Source of the DNA: Chloroflexota bacterium
Lineage (GTDB): Bacteria > Chloroflexota > Dormibacteria > CF-121
Reading direction: 5' to 3'
DNA: 8,857 nt
Assembly (NCBI GenBank): GCA_005882525.1
Contig: VBGO01000098.1
Span: 1-8,857, forward strand
In this document: positions 1 to 6,530 of the stretch, piece by piece
How positions within the stretch are numbered: the first letter of the stretch is position 1
How the letters are laid out: each line of letters opens with the position of its first letter
Notes under the pieces: generated by a model
What the model was told of the DNA's origin: nothing
Seen by the model: the letters and a program-made list of their open reading frames with translations, nothing else
Database searches by the model: none
Program-made: the position numbers and the translations under genes

Positions 1-1
1 G

Positions 2-991
2 TCCAGCGGGAAGCCTCGCGTCTTCAGTGGGATCCAGCCGAGCGGCGGCCTGCATATCGGCAATTACCTGGGCGCGATCCGCAACTGGGTGCGCAACCAG
101 GATCGCTACGACAACATCTTCTGCATCGTCGACCTCCATGCGATCACCGTTCCGCAGGACCCGGCCGCGCTGCGGGAAAACACACTCGACCTGGCCGCGA
201 TTTACCTGGCCAGCGGGATCAAGGAGGACCAGGCGATGTTCGTCCAATCGCACGTCCCGGCGCACGCCGAGCTGGCCTGGATCCTTGAGTGCTTTATCCC
301 GCTGGGCTGGCTCGAACGCATGACACAGTTCAAGGAAAAGAGCGGCAAGGATCGCGAACGGTCGAGTACCGGACTTTTCGCATACCCGGCGTTGATGGCT
401 GCCGACATCCTCCTGTATGACACTCGCTTCGTCCCGGTCGGCGACGATCAGCGGCAGCACATCGAGCTCACTCGTGACGCCGCCCAGCGAATGAACCAGC
501 GTTTCGGCGACATCTTCGTCGTGCCCGAGGCGCTGATTCAGAAATCCGGCGCTCGGATCATGGGCCTCGACCACCCTGAAACCAAGATGAGTAAGAGCCT
601 CGCCGCCGATGCGCCGGGTCACGCGATTTTCATGCTCGATCCGCCGGAGCTGATCCGAAAGAAGCTGGCCAGGGCCCAGACCGACGCTGAGCCGGCCGTG
701 CACGTCCCGGCCGGCCCCGGCGTCCGAAACCTGCTGGAGATCTACGCCACGATCAAGGAACAGGATTGGCCGACCGTCGAGCGCGAGTTCGAAGGGAAAC
801 CGTACAGCATCCTCAAGAGCGCGGTCGGGGACGCGGTGATCGAGGTCCTGTCGCCGATCCAGCAACGCTATCGCGAGATTCGCGCGGACGACGCCGCCCT
901 CCTCCAACAGCTGCGTCGCACCGCCGACCGGCTGGCGCCGATCGCGAGCCACACGCTGCAGCGCGTCCAGGAAGCGGTCGGGCTACGCTAA
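2..991 (+). CDS. trpS: Tryptophanyl-tRNA synthetase, 5' end cut by window edge
   Basis: Class Ic aminoacyl-tRNA synthetase that activates tryptophan with ATP and charges tRNA-Trp in the cytoplasm. The reading frame is open from nucleotide 2; 329 codons are visible, and the family is usually 330-345 residues, so only a few N-terminal residues are missing. The visible start reads KPRVFSGIQPSGGLHIGNYL, the classic TrpRS opening, with the HIGH-type signature as HIGN at visible codons 18-21. The second ATP-binding signature, KMSKS, is complete at visible codons 195-199 and is followed by the family-typical segment ending in FMLD. The C-terminal half (RNLLEIYATI..., then KSAVGDAVIEVLSPIQQRY) fits the helical anticodon-recognition region. 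The first in-frame ATG (nt 89) lies inside the catalytic domain and is not the start. The gene ends in TAA, 43 nt before the convergent thioesterase gene. No terminator hairpin with a T run is visible in that gap. Identification is firm. Confidence 0.97.
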   Translation, partial: SSGKPRVFSGIQPSGGLHIGNYLGAIRNWVRNQDRYDNIFCIVDLHAITVPQDPAALRENTLDLAAIYLASGIKEDQAMFVQSHVPAHAELAWILECFIPLGWLERMTQFKEKSGKDRERSSTGLFAYPALMAADILLYDTRFVPVGDDQRQHIELTRDAAQRMNQRFGDIFVVPEALIQKSGARIMGLDHPETKMSKSLAADAPGHAIFMLDPPELIRKKLARAQTDAEPAVHVPAGPGVRNLLEIYATIKEQDWPTVEREFEGKPYSILKSAVGDAVIEVLSPIQQRYREIRADDAALLQQLRRTADRLAPIASHTLQRVQEAVGLR

Positions 992-1034
992 GGCGTATCT
1001 GCTTCGACGGCCTATCCGATGATCAAAGCGAACG

Positions 1035-2147
1035 TCATGCTGACGACGTGGCGGCCGTCGACGTGAGCTCCTCTTCGACGTAAACCGGGCGGTCCCACGG
1101 CCGCCCGGGAAGGATCAGCACCGAGGCGGTCGCCATGGCGGCGGTCTTTCCTTCGGCGTTGACGATCTCGCAGGTCGCCACCGCGATCGTTCGCCCCCGA
1201 TGCACGATCCGGGCACGTGCCACGAGCTCGCCCGGATGGGGTAGGACCGGTCGCAGGAAATTGACTTTCAGGTCGAGCGGAGAGAACGCCGTGGCCGGTG
1301 GGAGGGTGGTGGCGGTCGCCGTCGTGATGGTGGCGTCCGCGAGGAGGGCCAACGCGCCACCGTAGATCACGCCGAGCGCGCTGCTCAGCCATGGCGACGC
1401 GGGCATGGCGATCGTCATTTCACCGTCCGATACGGCGACGCCGCGCATCCCGAAGAAGCGGAAGACCGGAGGGACGAAGGCTCCGCTCACATAGCGACGC
1501 ATGACCTCGATCCCGGGGGTCGAATCCCAAAAGCCCTGACCCTCGACCTCACCCTGCACTGGAGTCAGATAGGGGGCGGGCTCGGCAGCTGCCGATACGG
1601 AAGGGCGTTCGCGGGCCGGCCGATCAGCCGCCATCGGCGGGATGGGGGCCAGTACGCAGCGGGATGTCGCGTGGGCCAGGAGGCGGCCTCGCCCATCCTC
1701 GACGTAGGCCTCGGACAGCCCCAGCGATCGCGTCGCGTGGATGATGCTGCCGCGCCCAATGAGCATCTGGCTGCGGATGGTGCCGGGTCGCAGAAAGCTG
1801 ATGGAGAGCTCGGAGGTCGCCAATCCAACACCGGCCGGGGCGCCGGTCAAGATCGCGCAACCCAGCGGCGCGTCGGCAACGAACGCCATCGTGCCCGCTA
1901 AAAAGACGCCGGCCCCGGTTTGCCACCAGGGACTGGCCGGCATGGCGAACGTGGTTTTCCCAAGGCTCACGTCGCTGACGCGGAGTCCCGTCAGCACGGT
2001 GATCGGTGGCTCGGGGAGGCGCCGTTCGAGCTGCGCCCGCATGATCTCGAGCCCGCTCATCTGGAGCGCCGTTGCATCCCACTGGGCGCCGCGGGGAGGC
2101 TCGCGATGGATGAACGGCAGCGCGGTCGCGGGCATACCGTCAGTCAT
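1035..2147 (-). CDS. Tandem double-hotdog PaaI-like thioesterase family protein
   Basis: A 370-residue protein made of two hotdog-fold domains, about residues 30-167 and 208-346, joined by a Pro/Ala-rich linker (about 168-205). The duplication shows directly: both halves carry AMPASPW (68-74 and 247-253) followed by a Gly-rich helix ending in ADA (domain 1, 79-93) or ADAT (domain 2, 258-273), then a strand ending in FLRP (118-121 and 297-300). Single PaaI-like hotdogs are about 140 residues and act as acyl-CoA thioesterases. A fused pair forms one pseudo-dimer. Domain 2 keeps the IYGG turn typical of active PaaI-like proteins; domain 1 has FLAG there, so one of the two sites may be altered. 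The substrate cannot be read from the sequence. The gene starts 10 nt after the glycosyltransferase stop and has no good ribosome-binding site (AAGGGA lies about 18 nt upstream), so translation is probably coupled to the upstream gene. A non-catalytic acyl-binding role is also possible. Confidence 0.85.
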   Translation of the reverse strand: MTDGMPATALPFIHREPPRGAQWDATALQMSGLEIMRAQLERRLPEPPITVLTGLRVSDVSLGKTTFAMPASPWWQTGAGVFLAGTMAFVADAPLGCAILTGAPAGVGLATSELSISFLRPGTIRSQMLIGRGSIIHATRSLGLSEAYVEDGRGRLLAHATSRCVLAPIPPMAADRPARERPSVSAAAEPAPYLTPVQGEVEGQGFWDSTPGIEVMRRYVSGAFVPPVFRFFGMRGVAVSDGEMTIAMPASPWLSSALGVIYGGALALLADATITTATATTLPPATAFSPLDLKVNFLRPVLPHPGELVARARIVHRGRTIAVATCEIVNAEGKTAAMATASVLILPGRPWDRPVYVEEELTSTAATSSA

Positions 2148-2157
2148 GGCAACGGGC

Positions 2158-3690
2158 TCAGGCGGTCCCTTCGGCGACCTTCTCGGTCACCTTGTATTCG
2201 AGGTACATCCCGAGCATCAATCGCGTCTGCGCCTCCAGCGCTGGCAGAACGCTGAACACCAGCCCAACGGGTGGGTAGAGACCGAGCTGCGCATAGGCCC
2301 AGATCTGGTGCAGGAGTCCCCAGTTGCGCGGCATCGGCGGATTAATGCGCCGCTCGACCAGGATCAGCGCGGCGATATTGAGAAACGCGATGTTGATCAG
2401 GATGAAGGCGTAGAGCGCGAGCCGGTCGGCCGCCGTGGTCAGGTTCCAGTCCTCTTGCAGGAGCCGGGGCAGGGCGGCGCCGAACAGGAGCAGGATGGGC
2501 AGCGTGGTCCAGGTCAGGTGGTTGAAGATCATGTAGGCGTAACGCCGCGCCCGCAGCCAGAGGGAGATCTCACCATGGCGCAGCAGGCGGACCGTGACAT
2601 AGGGAATGTCGCTGACCCCCCAAGCCCAGCGCTTGATCTGGTTGTACTGATTGGCATGCGTCTTCTCGCGCAGGACGCCGCGGTCGGAGGCTTCCGGGGC
2701 GTCGCCATAGATCGGCAGGAAGACCGGCACCACTTTCAGGCGGCCGTGGGTGGCGAAGAACGACTTCCAGTAGAAGCGAGAATCCTCGGGAATCACGTCG
2801 TCGTCCCAGTAGCCCGCCTTGATGACCAGGTCCAACGACATCGCATAACTGCTGAAGGCGACCAGCCGATCGGGGCGCGAGGAGAGGAACATCTGCCACT
2901 GGGTGCAGGCGCTCGCCATGATGCGTACCGCAAACGGCACCCGCCAGAGGTTGTTATGGAACATCGGGATCGGCTGGAACAGGCACTCCAGTCGCTTCGG
3001 ATCTCTGACGTAGTGATAGGTCACGTAGGCGAAGAACTGGCGGTGGACCCGGAAATCCGAGTCCAGGTCCGTGACAATGACATCTTTCGGGTCGAGGCCC
3101 ATCGCCTCCAGCTCATGGCGGAGCACCGGGCCGCCATACGCCATCGCCGCCGACTTGCCCACCACGATGCCCGGCAGCAACGGGTCTTTGATGTGGACAA
3201 AAGCACGCAGCCGGTCGCCGAACTCCTCCTGCAGGCGGCGGACGTTCTCCCAGCCGGGCCGGTCGCTCTCCCTCGTGATGATCGCCACCACCTTGTTTTC
3301 GGCCGGGTACTCAGCCTCCGCCACGGCCCGAACCGTCTCGTGGAGGATGGCGAAGGGCTCTGTGTAGGTCGGAATCAGGACGGCATGCACGATGCGACGC
3401 GGATCAGGCGTATCCGGTGAGACCGCCACCGAAAGACAGCGCTGCCACCAATCCTCCAGCATCGCCCGTTTCATATGGCGATAGGTCCGTCGGATGCCAA
3501 AGACGACGGTCCCGGTGCGGATGAACCAGTAGATGTCGATCAGAAAGATGGCAAACGCGATGTAGGGGGCGAACACGAAGGACGCCACCACCGGGGCGAG
3601 CAAGATGGTCCAGGTGAGCGCGCCTGGTGCCACTTCGAGGGCGCGTTGCACGCGTCGCTGGCCCTTGCTCAGGGATGCCGTCTTTGCCAC
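2158..3690 (-). CDS. Membrane-bound family 2-like glycosyltransferase
   Basis: A 510-residue inner-membrane glycosyltransferase with a cytoplasmic GT-A domain, expected to move a sugar from a nucleotide-sugar onto a lipid or growing polysaccharide. Two N-terminal membrane helices (about 25-58) precede the catalytic domain, which opens with LIPTYTEP (105-112). Catalytic-type motifs follow: DLDSD (208-212, the DxD-like metal/nucleotide site), PEDSRFYWK (301-309, containing the probable acidic catalytic residue) and QIKRW (351-355, the Q-x-x-R-W motif of processive GT2 enzymes such as cellulose and hyaluronan synthases). Three hydrophobic segments follow at about 387-409, 424-445 and 466-485. 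No PilZ domain is seen. The GTG start is chosen because an in-frame TAG lies three codons upstream and AGGAG sits just before it. The gene heads a two-gene unit with the hotdog protein, suggesting envelope glycolipid or polysaccharide work. Donor and acceptor are unknown. Confidence 0.86.
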   Translation of the reverse strand: MAKTASLSKGQRRVQRALEVAPGALTWTILLAPVVASFVFAPYIAFAIFLIDIYWFIRTGTVVFGIRRTYRHMKRAMLEDWWQRCLSVAVSPDTPDPRRIVHAVLIPTYTEPFAILHETVRAVAEAEYPAENKVVAIITRESDRPGWENVRRLQEEFGDRLRAFVHIKDPLLPGIVVGKSAAMAYGGPVLRHELEAMGLDPKDVIVTDLDSDFRVHRQFFAYVTYHYVRDPKRLECLFQPIPMFHNNLWRVPFAVRIMASACTQWQMFLSSRPDRLVAFSSYAMSLDLVIKAGYWDDDVIPEDSRFYWKSFFATHGRLKVVPVFLPIYGDAPEASDRGVLREKTHANQYNQIKRWAWGVSDIPYVTVRLLRHGEISLWLRARRYAYMIFNHLTWTTLPILLLFGAALPRLLQEDWNLTTAADRLALYAFILINIAFLNIAALILVERRINPPMPRNWGLLHQIWAYAQLGLYPPVGLVFSVLPALEAQTRLMLGMYLEYKVTEKVAEGTA

Positions 3691-3698
3691 CCTCTCCT
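3691..3698 (-). promoter_or_regulatory. Ribosome-binding site of the glycosyltransferase gene
   Basis: Read on the minus strand the sequence is AGGAGAGG directly before the GTG start. The best Shine-Dalgarno core, AGGAG, leaves a spacer of only 3 nt, which is short. It still supports GTG at 3690 because no other start codon with a site lies nearby and an in-frame TAG overlaps the first bases of the motif. Confidence 0.6.
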
Positions 3699-3798
3699 AC
3701 CCTAGTGCAACGGCACCGGAGCGGTCCTGATTGTAGTTGGGGCCGGTCTGCCGCCAGATCCGGTATTCGTAGTCCGACCGAGTGGCGAAGGCTCCAAT
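3697..3798 (-). other. Possible 33-codon ORF upstream of the glycosyltransferase
   Basis: In the same frame as the glycosyltransferase, the minus strand is open for 33 codons from an ATT (3798-3796) to a TAG (3699-3697) that ends two codons before the GTG start. The peptide begins IGAFATRSDYEYRIWR and ends SGAVALG. It looks protein-like: most codons in its centre end in G or C, as in the neighbouring genes. There is no ATG, GTG or TTG and no ribosome-binding site. A TATAAC box ends 5 nt before the ATT, which would place transcription start near it. It may be a leaderless small ORF, the decayed 3' end of a former gene, or chance. I do not recognise the peptide. Confidence 0.2.
3730..3735 (-). 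promoter_or_regulatory. Candidate -10 box for the glycosyltransferase
   Basis: The minus strand reads TACAAT, five of six matches to the bacterial -10 consensus, 39 nt before the GTG start. No recognisable -35 hexamer lies at 16-18 nt upstream, so this is a weak prediction that competes with the TATAAC box at 3804-3809. Confidence 0.25.
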
Positions 3799-3803
3799 TT
3801 GGC

Positions 3804-3811
3804 GTTATACT
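3804..3811. promoter_or_regulatory. Overlapping divergent -10 boxes between glycosyltransferase and helicase
   Basis: The plus strand reads TATACT at 3806-3811 and the minus strand reads TATAAC over 3809-3804. Each matches the TATAAT consensus at five of six positions, and they share four base pairs. On the plus strand this predicts transcription start near 3818 and a leader of about 110 nt before the helicase start. Plus-strand -35 is weak (TGGCGA at 3783-3788 with a 17-nt spacer), and no -35 is recognisable on the minus strand. Sharing of -10 bases by opposite promoters is a known way to obtain divergent transcription. Confidence 0.4.
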
Positions 3812-3826
3812 GGAGGCCGGGTTAGG

Positions 3827-3846
3827 CAGGCACACGTGTGCGCCTG
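3827..3846. promoter_or_regulatory. Palindrome in the helicase leader, possible operator
   Basis: A perfect 12-bp palindrome, GCACACGTGTGC, occupies 3830-3841. It sits within a longer imperfect dyad, where CAGG at 3827-3830 faces CCTG at 3843-3846 with a two-base offset. It lies about 10-25 nt downstream of the predicted helicase transcription start. It could bind a dimeric regulator that blocks elongation, or form a hairpin in the 5' leader. No T run follows, so it is not a standard terminator. Confidence 0.4.
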
Positions 3847-3909
3847 TCCGACGCTCTGCCGAAGGGGTGGCTAGCCGTCGGCCCACCTGTGAAAGCCAGG
3901 CCCAATCTT

Positions 3910-3933
3910 ATGCGCCACAAGGAGCGCCATTGA
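3910..3933 (+). other. Possible 7-codon leader ORF overlapping the helicase start
   Basis: ATG at 3910 opens a frame encoding MRHKERH and ending in TGA at 3931-3933. That stop overlaps the proposed helicase TTG start (3930-3932) by two bases, and the helicase Shine-Dalgarno sequence lies inside the small ORF. If translated, it would couple leader and helicase translation. Against it, no clear ribosome-binding site precedes the ATG, and an ORF this short is easily a coincidence. Confidence 0.2.
3919..3924 (+). promoter_or_regulatory. Strong ribosome-binding site that sets the helicase start
   Basis: AAGGAG lies 5 nt before a TTG codon at 3930 in the helicase frame. This selects TTG as the start, rather than the upstream in-frame extension that would run back over the divergent glycosyltransferase gene. 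Confidence 0.75.
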
Positions 3934-6506
3934 CCTTACGGTTGCCGCCTGTCGCCGCGGGGTCCCCGTTTGCCCATCGGGCCCCTGACGTGACCGCAGT
4001 CCGGCTGAATGTCGGCGCTGCGCCGCAAAGCCAGGCGGAGACGCTGCTCGCCCACATTGGCGAGGAGGCCCTGATGGCCCTGCTGACCGAAGCCACCGAG
4101 GGTGACGGCTACGTCGATATCAAGCACGCGCCGGTGCGCTACACGCTCAACCTCCAAAAGCGTACCGAGACGACCATCGAGCGGTTTGGACTGACCGGCC
4201 AGCTCTTCGGCCTCCCGGGCCGCGACCTCGCCTTCGTGGTCGAGCGGGTCCAGCCCGACCCGGATCCGTCCAAGGATGCGGGCGACGTGCTGACCCTGGA
4301 AGTCGCCGAAGCCGTGCCGCAGGCGGCGACCTACGTGCCCGAGGAGGACTGGCTGCGGCGGCAGCTGACCGCCCTCGAGGAGGGGGCGCAACTCCCGCTG
4401 GTGCTGGCCGGCCAGGCCTTCGCCAACCACGAGCGGCAATGGCTGGCGTGGCAAGCCGAGCAGGACGCCCGGCCCTACGAGGTCGAGACCGAGGGCGTGA
4501 TCTGCAGCAAGTGCGAGAACCTGCAGGTGAACGGCGCCAAATGCACCGTCTGTGCCGCCACCAATGGTGATCGCAGCGCCGGCGCCTTGATCGTCCTCAG
4601 CCGGCGCGGCGGGTTCAAGGAAGGCGACCGTGTGGTCATTCGCACTGCCCATGGATCCGACCGGGAAGGGACCCTGTTGCACGGTGAAGGCGGCGGGCGC
4701 CGCTGGCTGGTCAAACTCCGAGAGGAGGGTGTGCTCGGTCCGGGCACCGTCCGCCCGCAACCGATCACCGCTGTCGTCGAGGTCCAGCAACGGACCTTGA
4801 ATGGCTTCCCGGCGGGGGACATCAGCCTGCGCCGGGTCGCGGCCCTGCTGATCGCACCCGACGAGGTGCTTCCGCCCGGCACGAGCGAGCTGCAACCGTT
4901 CGACGACCGTCTCAACCCGAGCCAGCGGCTGGCGGTGACGGGTGCCGTCAACCTCTTTCCCGGAAGCATGCAGCTGGTACAGGGGCCGCCCGGGACCGGC
5001 AAGACGACCTCGATCGTGGAGACGGTTCGCCAGCTGGTGGCGCGCGATCCTAATGTCCGGATCCTGATGACCTCGCACGCCAACACGGCGGTGGACAACG
5101 CGCAGGAACGGCTGCAGGGGCTGGACTCGCTGCGCATGGTCCGCATCGCCGAGCCCGAGAAGGTCGATCCGAAGTTCCGGGCGAGCATCGTCGAAGCCGA
5201 CGATCCCCGGGTCCGGAATGCCCACGTCGTCTTCGGCACGGTCAATCGCATCGCGCTCGCCTGCAAGGAAGCGGAGATGTTCGACTGGCTGATCCTCGAC
5301 GAGGCGAACAAAGTCCGCTTCACCGAGACCCTGCCGCTGCTACGGTTGGCCCCGCGCTGGCTGCTGGTCGGCGACCACCGCCAGCTGCCGCCGGTGCTGG
5401 ACGAAAGCGCCGCCGCGTTCCCGGTCGATGACGATGAGGCCAAGGCGATGGTCCGCGACGCCAGCTTCTTCGAATTGAGCTGGGCCGTCCTGCCCGAAAC
5501 CAACCTCGTCATGCTCGATGAGCAGTACCGGATGGCGGCGCCGATCGGCAGTTATGTCTCGGTGGCCTCCTACGACGGCCGGTTGCGGAACTCACCGGAG
5601 ATGGCTGCCCTGCGGTCGCCGTTGCCCTGGCCGTTCAATCGCAACCTGACGTGGCTGACGATCCGCGGGCGCGAGAAGAAAGGCGGCTCGGGCAGCATCT
5701 CGAACCGCGCCGAGATCGAGGCGGTGGGCCGCGTCGTGCGCCACCTGCAGCGCCTCGGGCTCGAGCAACTGCGGGTCGCCGTCATTGCCATGTATCAGGA
5801 CCAGGTCACCCAGTTGCGGCGCGAGCTGCGGATGGTCGCTCTCCCCGGATTGGCGGTCGACACGGTCGACGCCTTCGAAGGTGAGGAGGCCGACGTCGTG
5901 ATTCTCAGCCTGGTGCGCAGCAATGAAGCGGAACGGATCGGCTTCTTGAAGAAGGCCCAGCGGTTGAACGTCGCGATCTCGCGGGCGAAGCAGCTGCTGG
6001 TCGTGGTCGGCGATATCGAGACGATGACCGGTCGCGAGGGACAGGATCTCTACCGGCCGTTGCTGGAGCACGTGGAGCGCGAGGGTCGGGTGGCCGGGAT
6101 CGGCGCGCTGCATGCGATGGACGCCGCGGTGGGCGGGCGCCAGCGGGGCGACCGTCGACGGCAGCGCGTGGGCGCCCCGGTTGCCGGCGGCCGATCACGC
6201 CGGCGCCGGCGCGGGTTCGGGCCCCGTCCGGTCACGCCGGGCGCGGCCGTCGCGGCCAACGGCGCGACCATGGTGGCTAATGGAGTCGAGGCACCCGAGG
6301 CACCTCCCGCCGAGAACGGGGCGGCCCCGCCCCGCAAGTTCCGTCGCCGCCGGGGCCGTCGCCGCGGCTCCTTCTCAGCGACCAACCGCCCCGCCCAGGG
6401 CGAAACGCCGGGAGCGGCCCAGCCCGATGGCGGCCCGCCCCCGCCGGCCTCGGGCCCCGCACCCGCGCGCGAGCCAGCGGCGCAGGCCGTCGAGCGCGGC
6501 AGCTGA
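3930..6506 (+). CDS. UPF1/DNA2-like superfamily 1 helicase with zinc ribbon and Arg-rich tail
   Basis: An 858-residue ATP-driven nucleic-acid motor of the SF1B UPF1/DNA2/NAM7 type. After an N-terminal region I do not recognise (1-190) comes a zinc ribbon (C192-x2-C-x9-C-x2-C to C208) and a segment of about 227-285 (GFKEGDRVVIRT onwards) that looks like a small beta-barrel. The motor follows: Q-motif glutamine Q332, Walker A GPPGTGKT (352-359), motif Ia TSHANTAVDNA, Walker B DEAN (457-460), motif III GDHRQLPP (481-488), QYRM (532-535), motif V DAFEGEE (647-653) and motif VI VAISRAK (681-687). All ATPase motifs are present, so it should be active. From about residue 730 a low-complexity tail carries Arg clusters at about 736-746, 755-761 and 802-812 between Pro/Ala-rich stretches; it probably binds RNA or DNA. 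TTG is chosen for its AAGGAG site. It heads the operon with DUF1684 and SDR. RNA versus DNA substrate cannot be decided. Confidence 0.9.
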   Translation: MTLRLPPVAAGSPFAHRAPDVTAVRLNVGAAPQSQAETLLAHIGEEALMALLTEATEGDGYVDIKHAPVRYTLNLQKRTETTIERFGLTGQLFGLPGRDLAFVVERVQPDPDPSKDAGDVLTLEVAEAVPQAATYVPEEDWLRRQLTALEEGAQLPLVLAGQAFANHERQWLAWQAEQDARPYEVETEGVICSKCENLQVNGAKCTVCAATNGDRSAGALIVLSRRGGFKEGDRVVIRTAHGSDREGTLLHGEGGGRRWLVKLREEGVLGPGTVRPQPITAVVEVQQRTLNGFPAGDISLRRVAALLIAPDEVLPPGTSELQPFDDRLNPSQRLAVTGAVNLFPGSMQLVQGPPGTGKTTSIVETVRQLVARDPNVRILMTSHANTAVDNAQERLQGLDSLRMVRIAEPEKVDPKFRASIVEADDPRVRNAHVVFGTVNRIALACKEAEMFDWLILDEANKVRFTETLPLLRLAPRWLLVGDHRQLPPVLDESAAAFPVDDDEAKAMVRDASFFELSWAVLPETNLVMLDEQYRMAAPIGSYVSVASYDGRLRNSPEMAALRSPLPWPFNRNLTWLTIRGREKKGGSGSISNRAEIEAVGRVVRHLQRLGLEQLRVAVIAMYQDQVTQLRRELRMVALPGLAVDTVDAFEGEEADVVILSLVRSNEAERIGFLKKAQRLNVAISRAKQLLVVVGDIETMTGREGQDLYRPLLEHVEREGRVAGIGALHAMDAAVGGRQRGDRRRQRVGAPVAGGRSRRRRRGFGPRPVTPGAAVAANGATMVANGVEAPEAPPAENGAAPPRKFRRRRGRRRGSFSATNRPAQGETPGAAQPDGGPPPPASGPAPAREPAAQAVERGS

Positions 6507-6515
6507 CCACCGGCC

Positions 6516-6522
6516 GGAAGGA
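6516..6522 (+). promoter_or_regulatory. Ribosome-binding site pointing to an ATC start for the DUF1684 gene
   Basis: GGAAGGA lies 9 nt after the helicase stop codon and 8 nt before an ATC codon at 6531. No ATG, GTG or TTG occurs in the DUF1684 frame between the helicase stop and the TTG at 6741. The good site and spacing therefore make ATC the best start candidate. Confidence 0.5.
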
Positions 6523-6530
6523 TCACACCG

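Noticed and set aside
1741..3420. 559-codon plus-strand open frame across the thioesterase and glycosyltransferase genes
   Set aside because: It is antisense to two well-recognised genes, has no recognisable motif, and is a typical mirror frame in GC-rich DNA.
3627..3929. Upstream in-frame extension of the helicase to an earlier start
   Set aside because: It would overlap the divergent glycosyltransferase start and the promoter region, and it lacks a ribosome site. TTG at 3930 has AAGGAG at 5 nt.
3936..5225. 429-codon minus-strand open frame
   Set aside because: It is antisense to the helicase, whose motifs are intact on the plus strand; the translation shows only Arg/Gly/Leu-rich shadow sequence.
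4475..5512. 345-codon minus-strand open frame
   Set aside because: It is a Ser/Arg-rich antisense shadow of the helicase motor domain without domain features.
6190..6240. Short GC-rich repeats (TCACGCCGG twice) in the helicase tail DNA
   Set aside because: They fall inside Arg/Pro/Gly codon runs and are explained by low-complexity coding sequence; no regular spacing as in CRISPR or tandem arrays.
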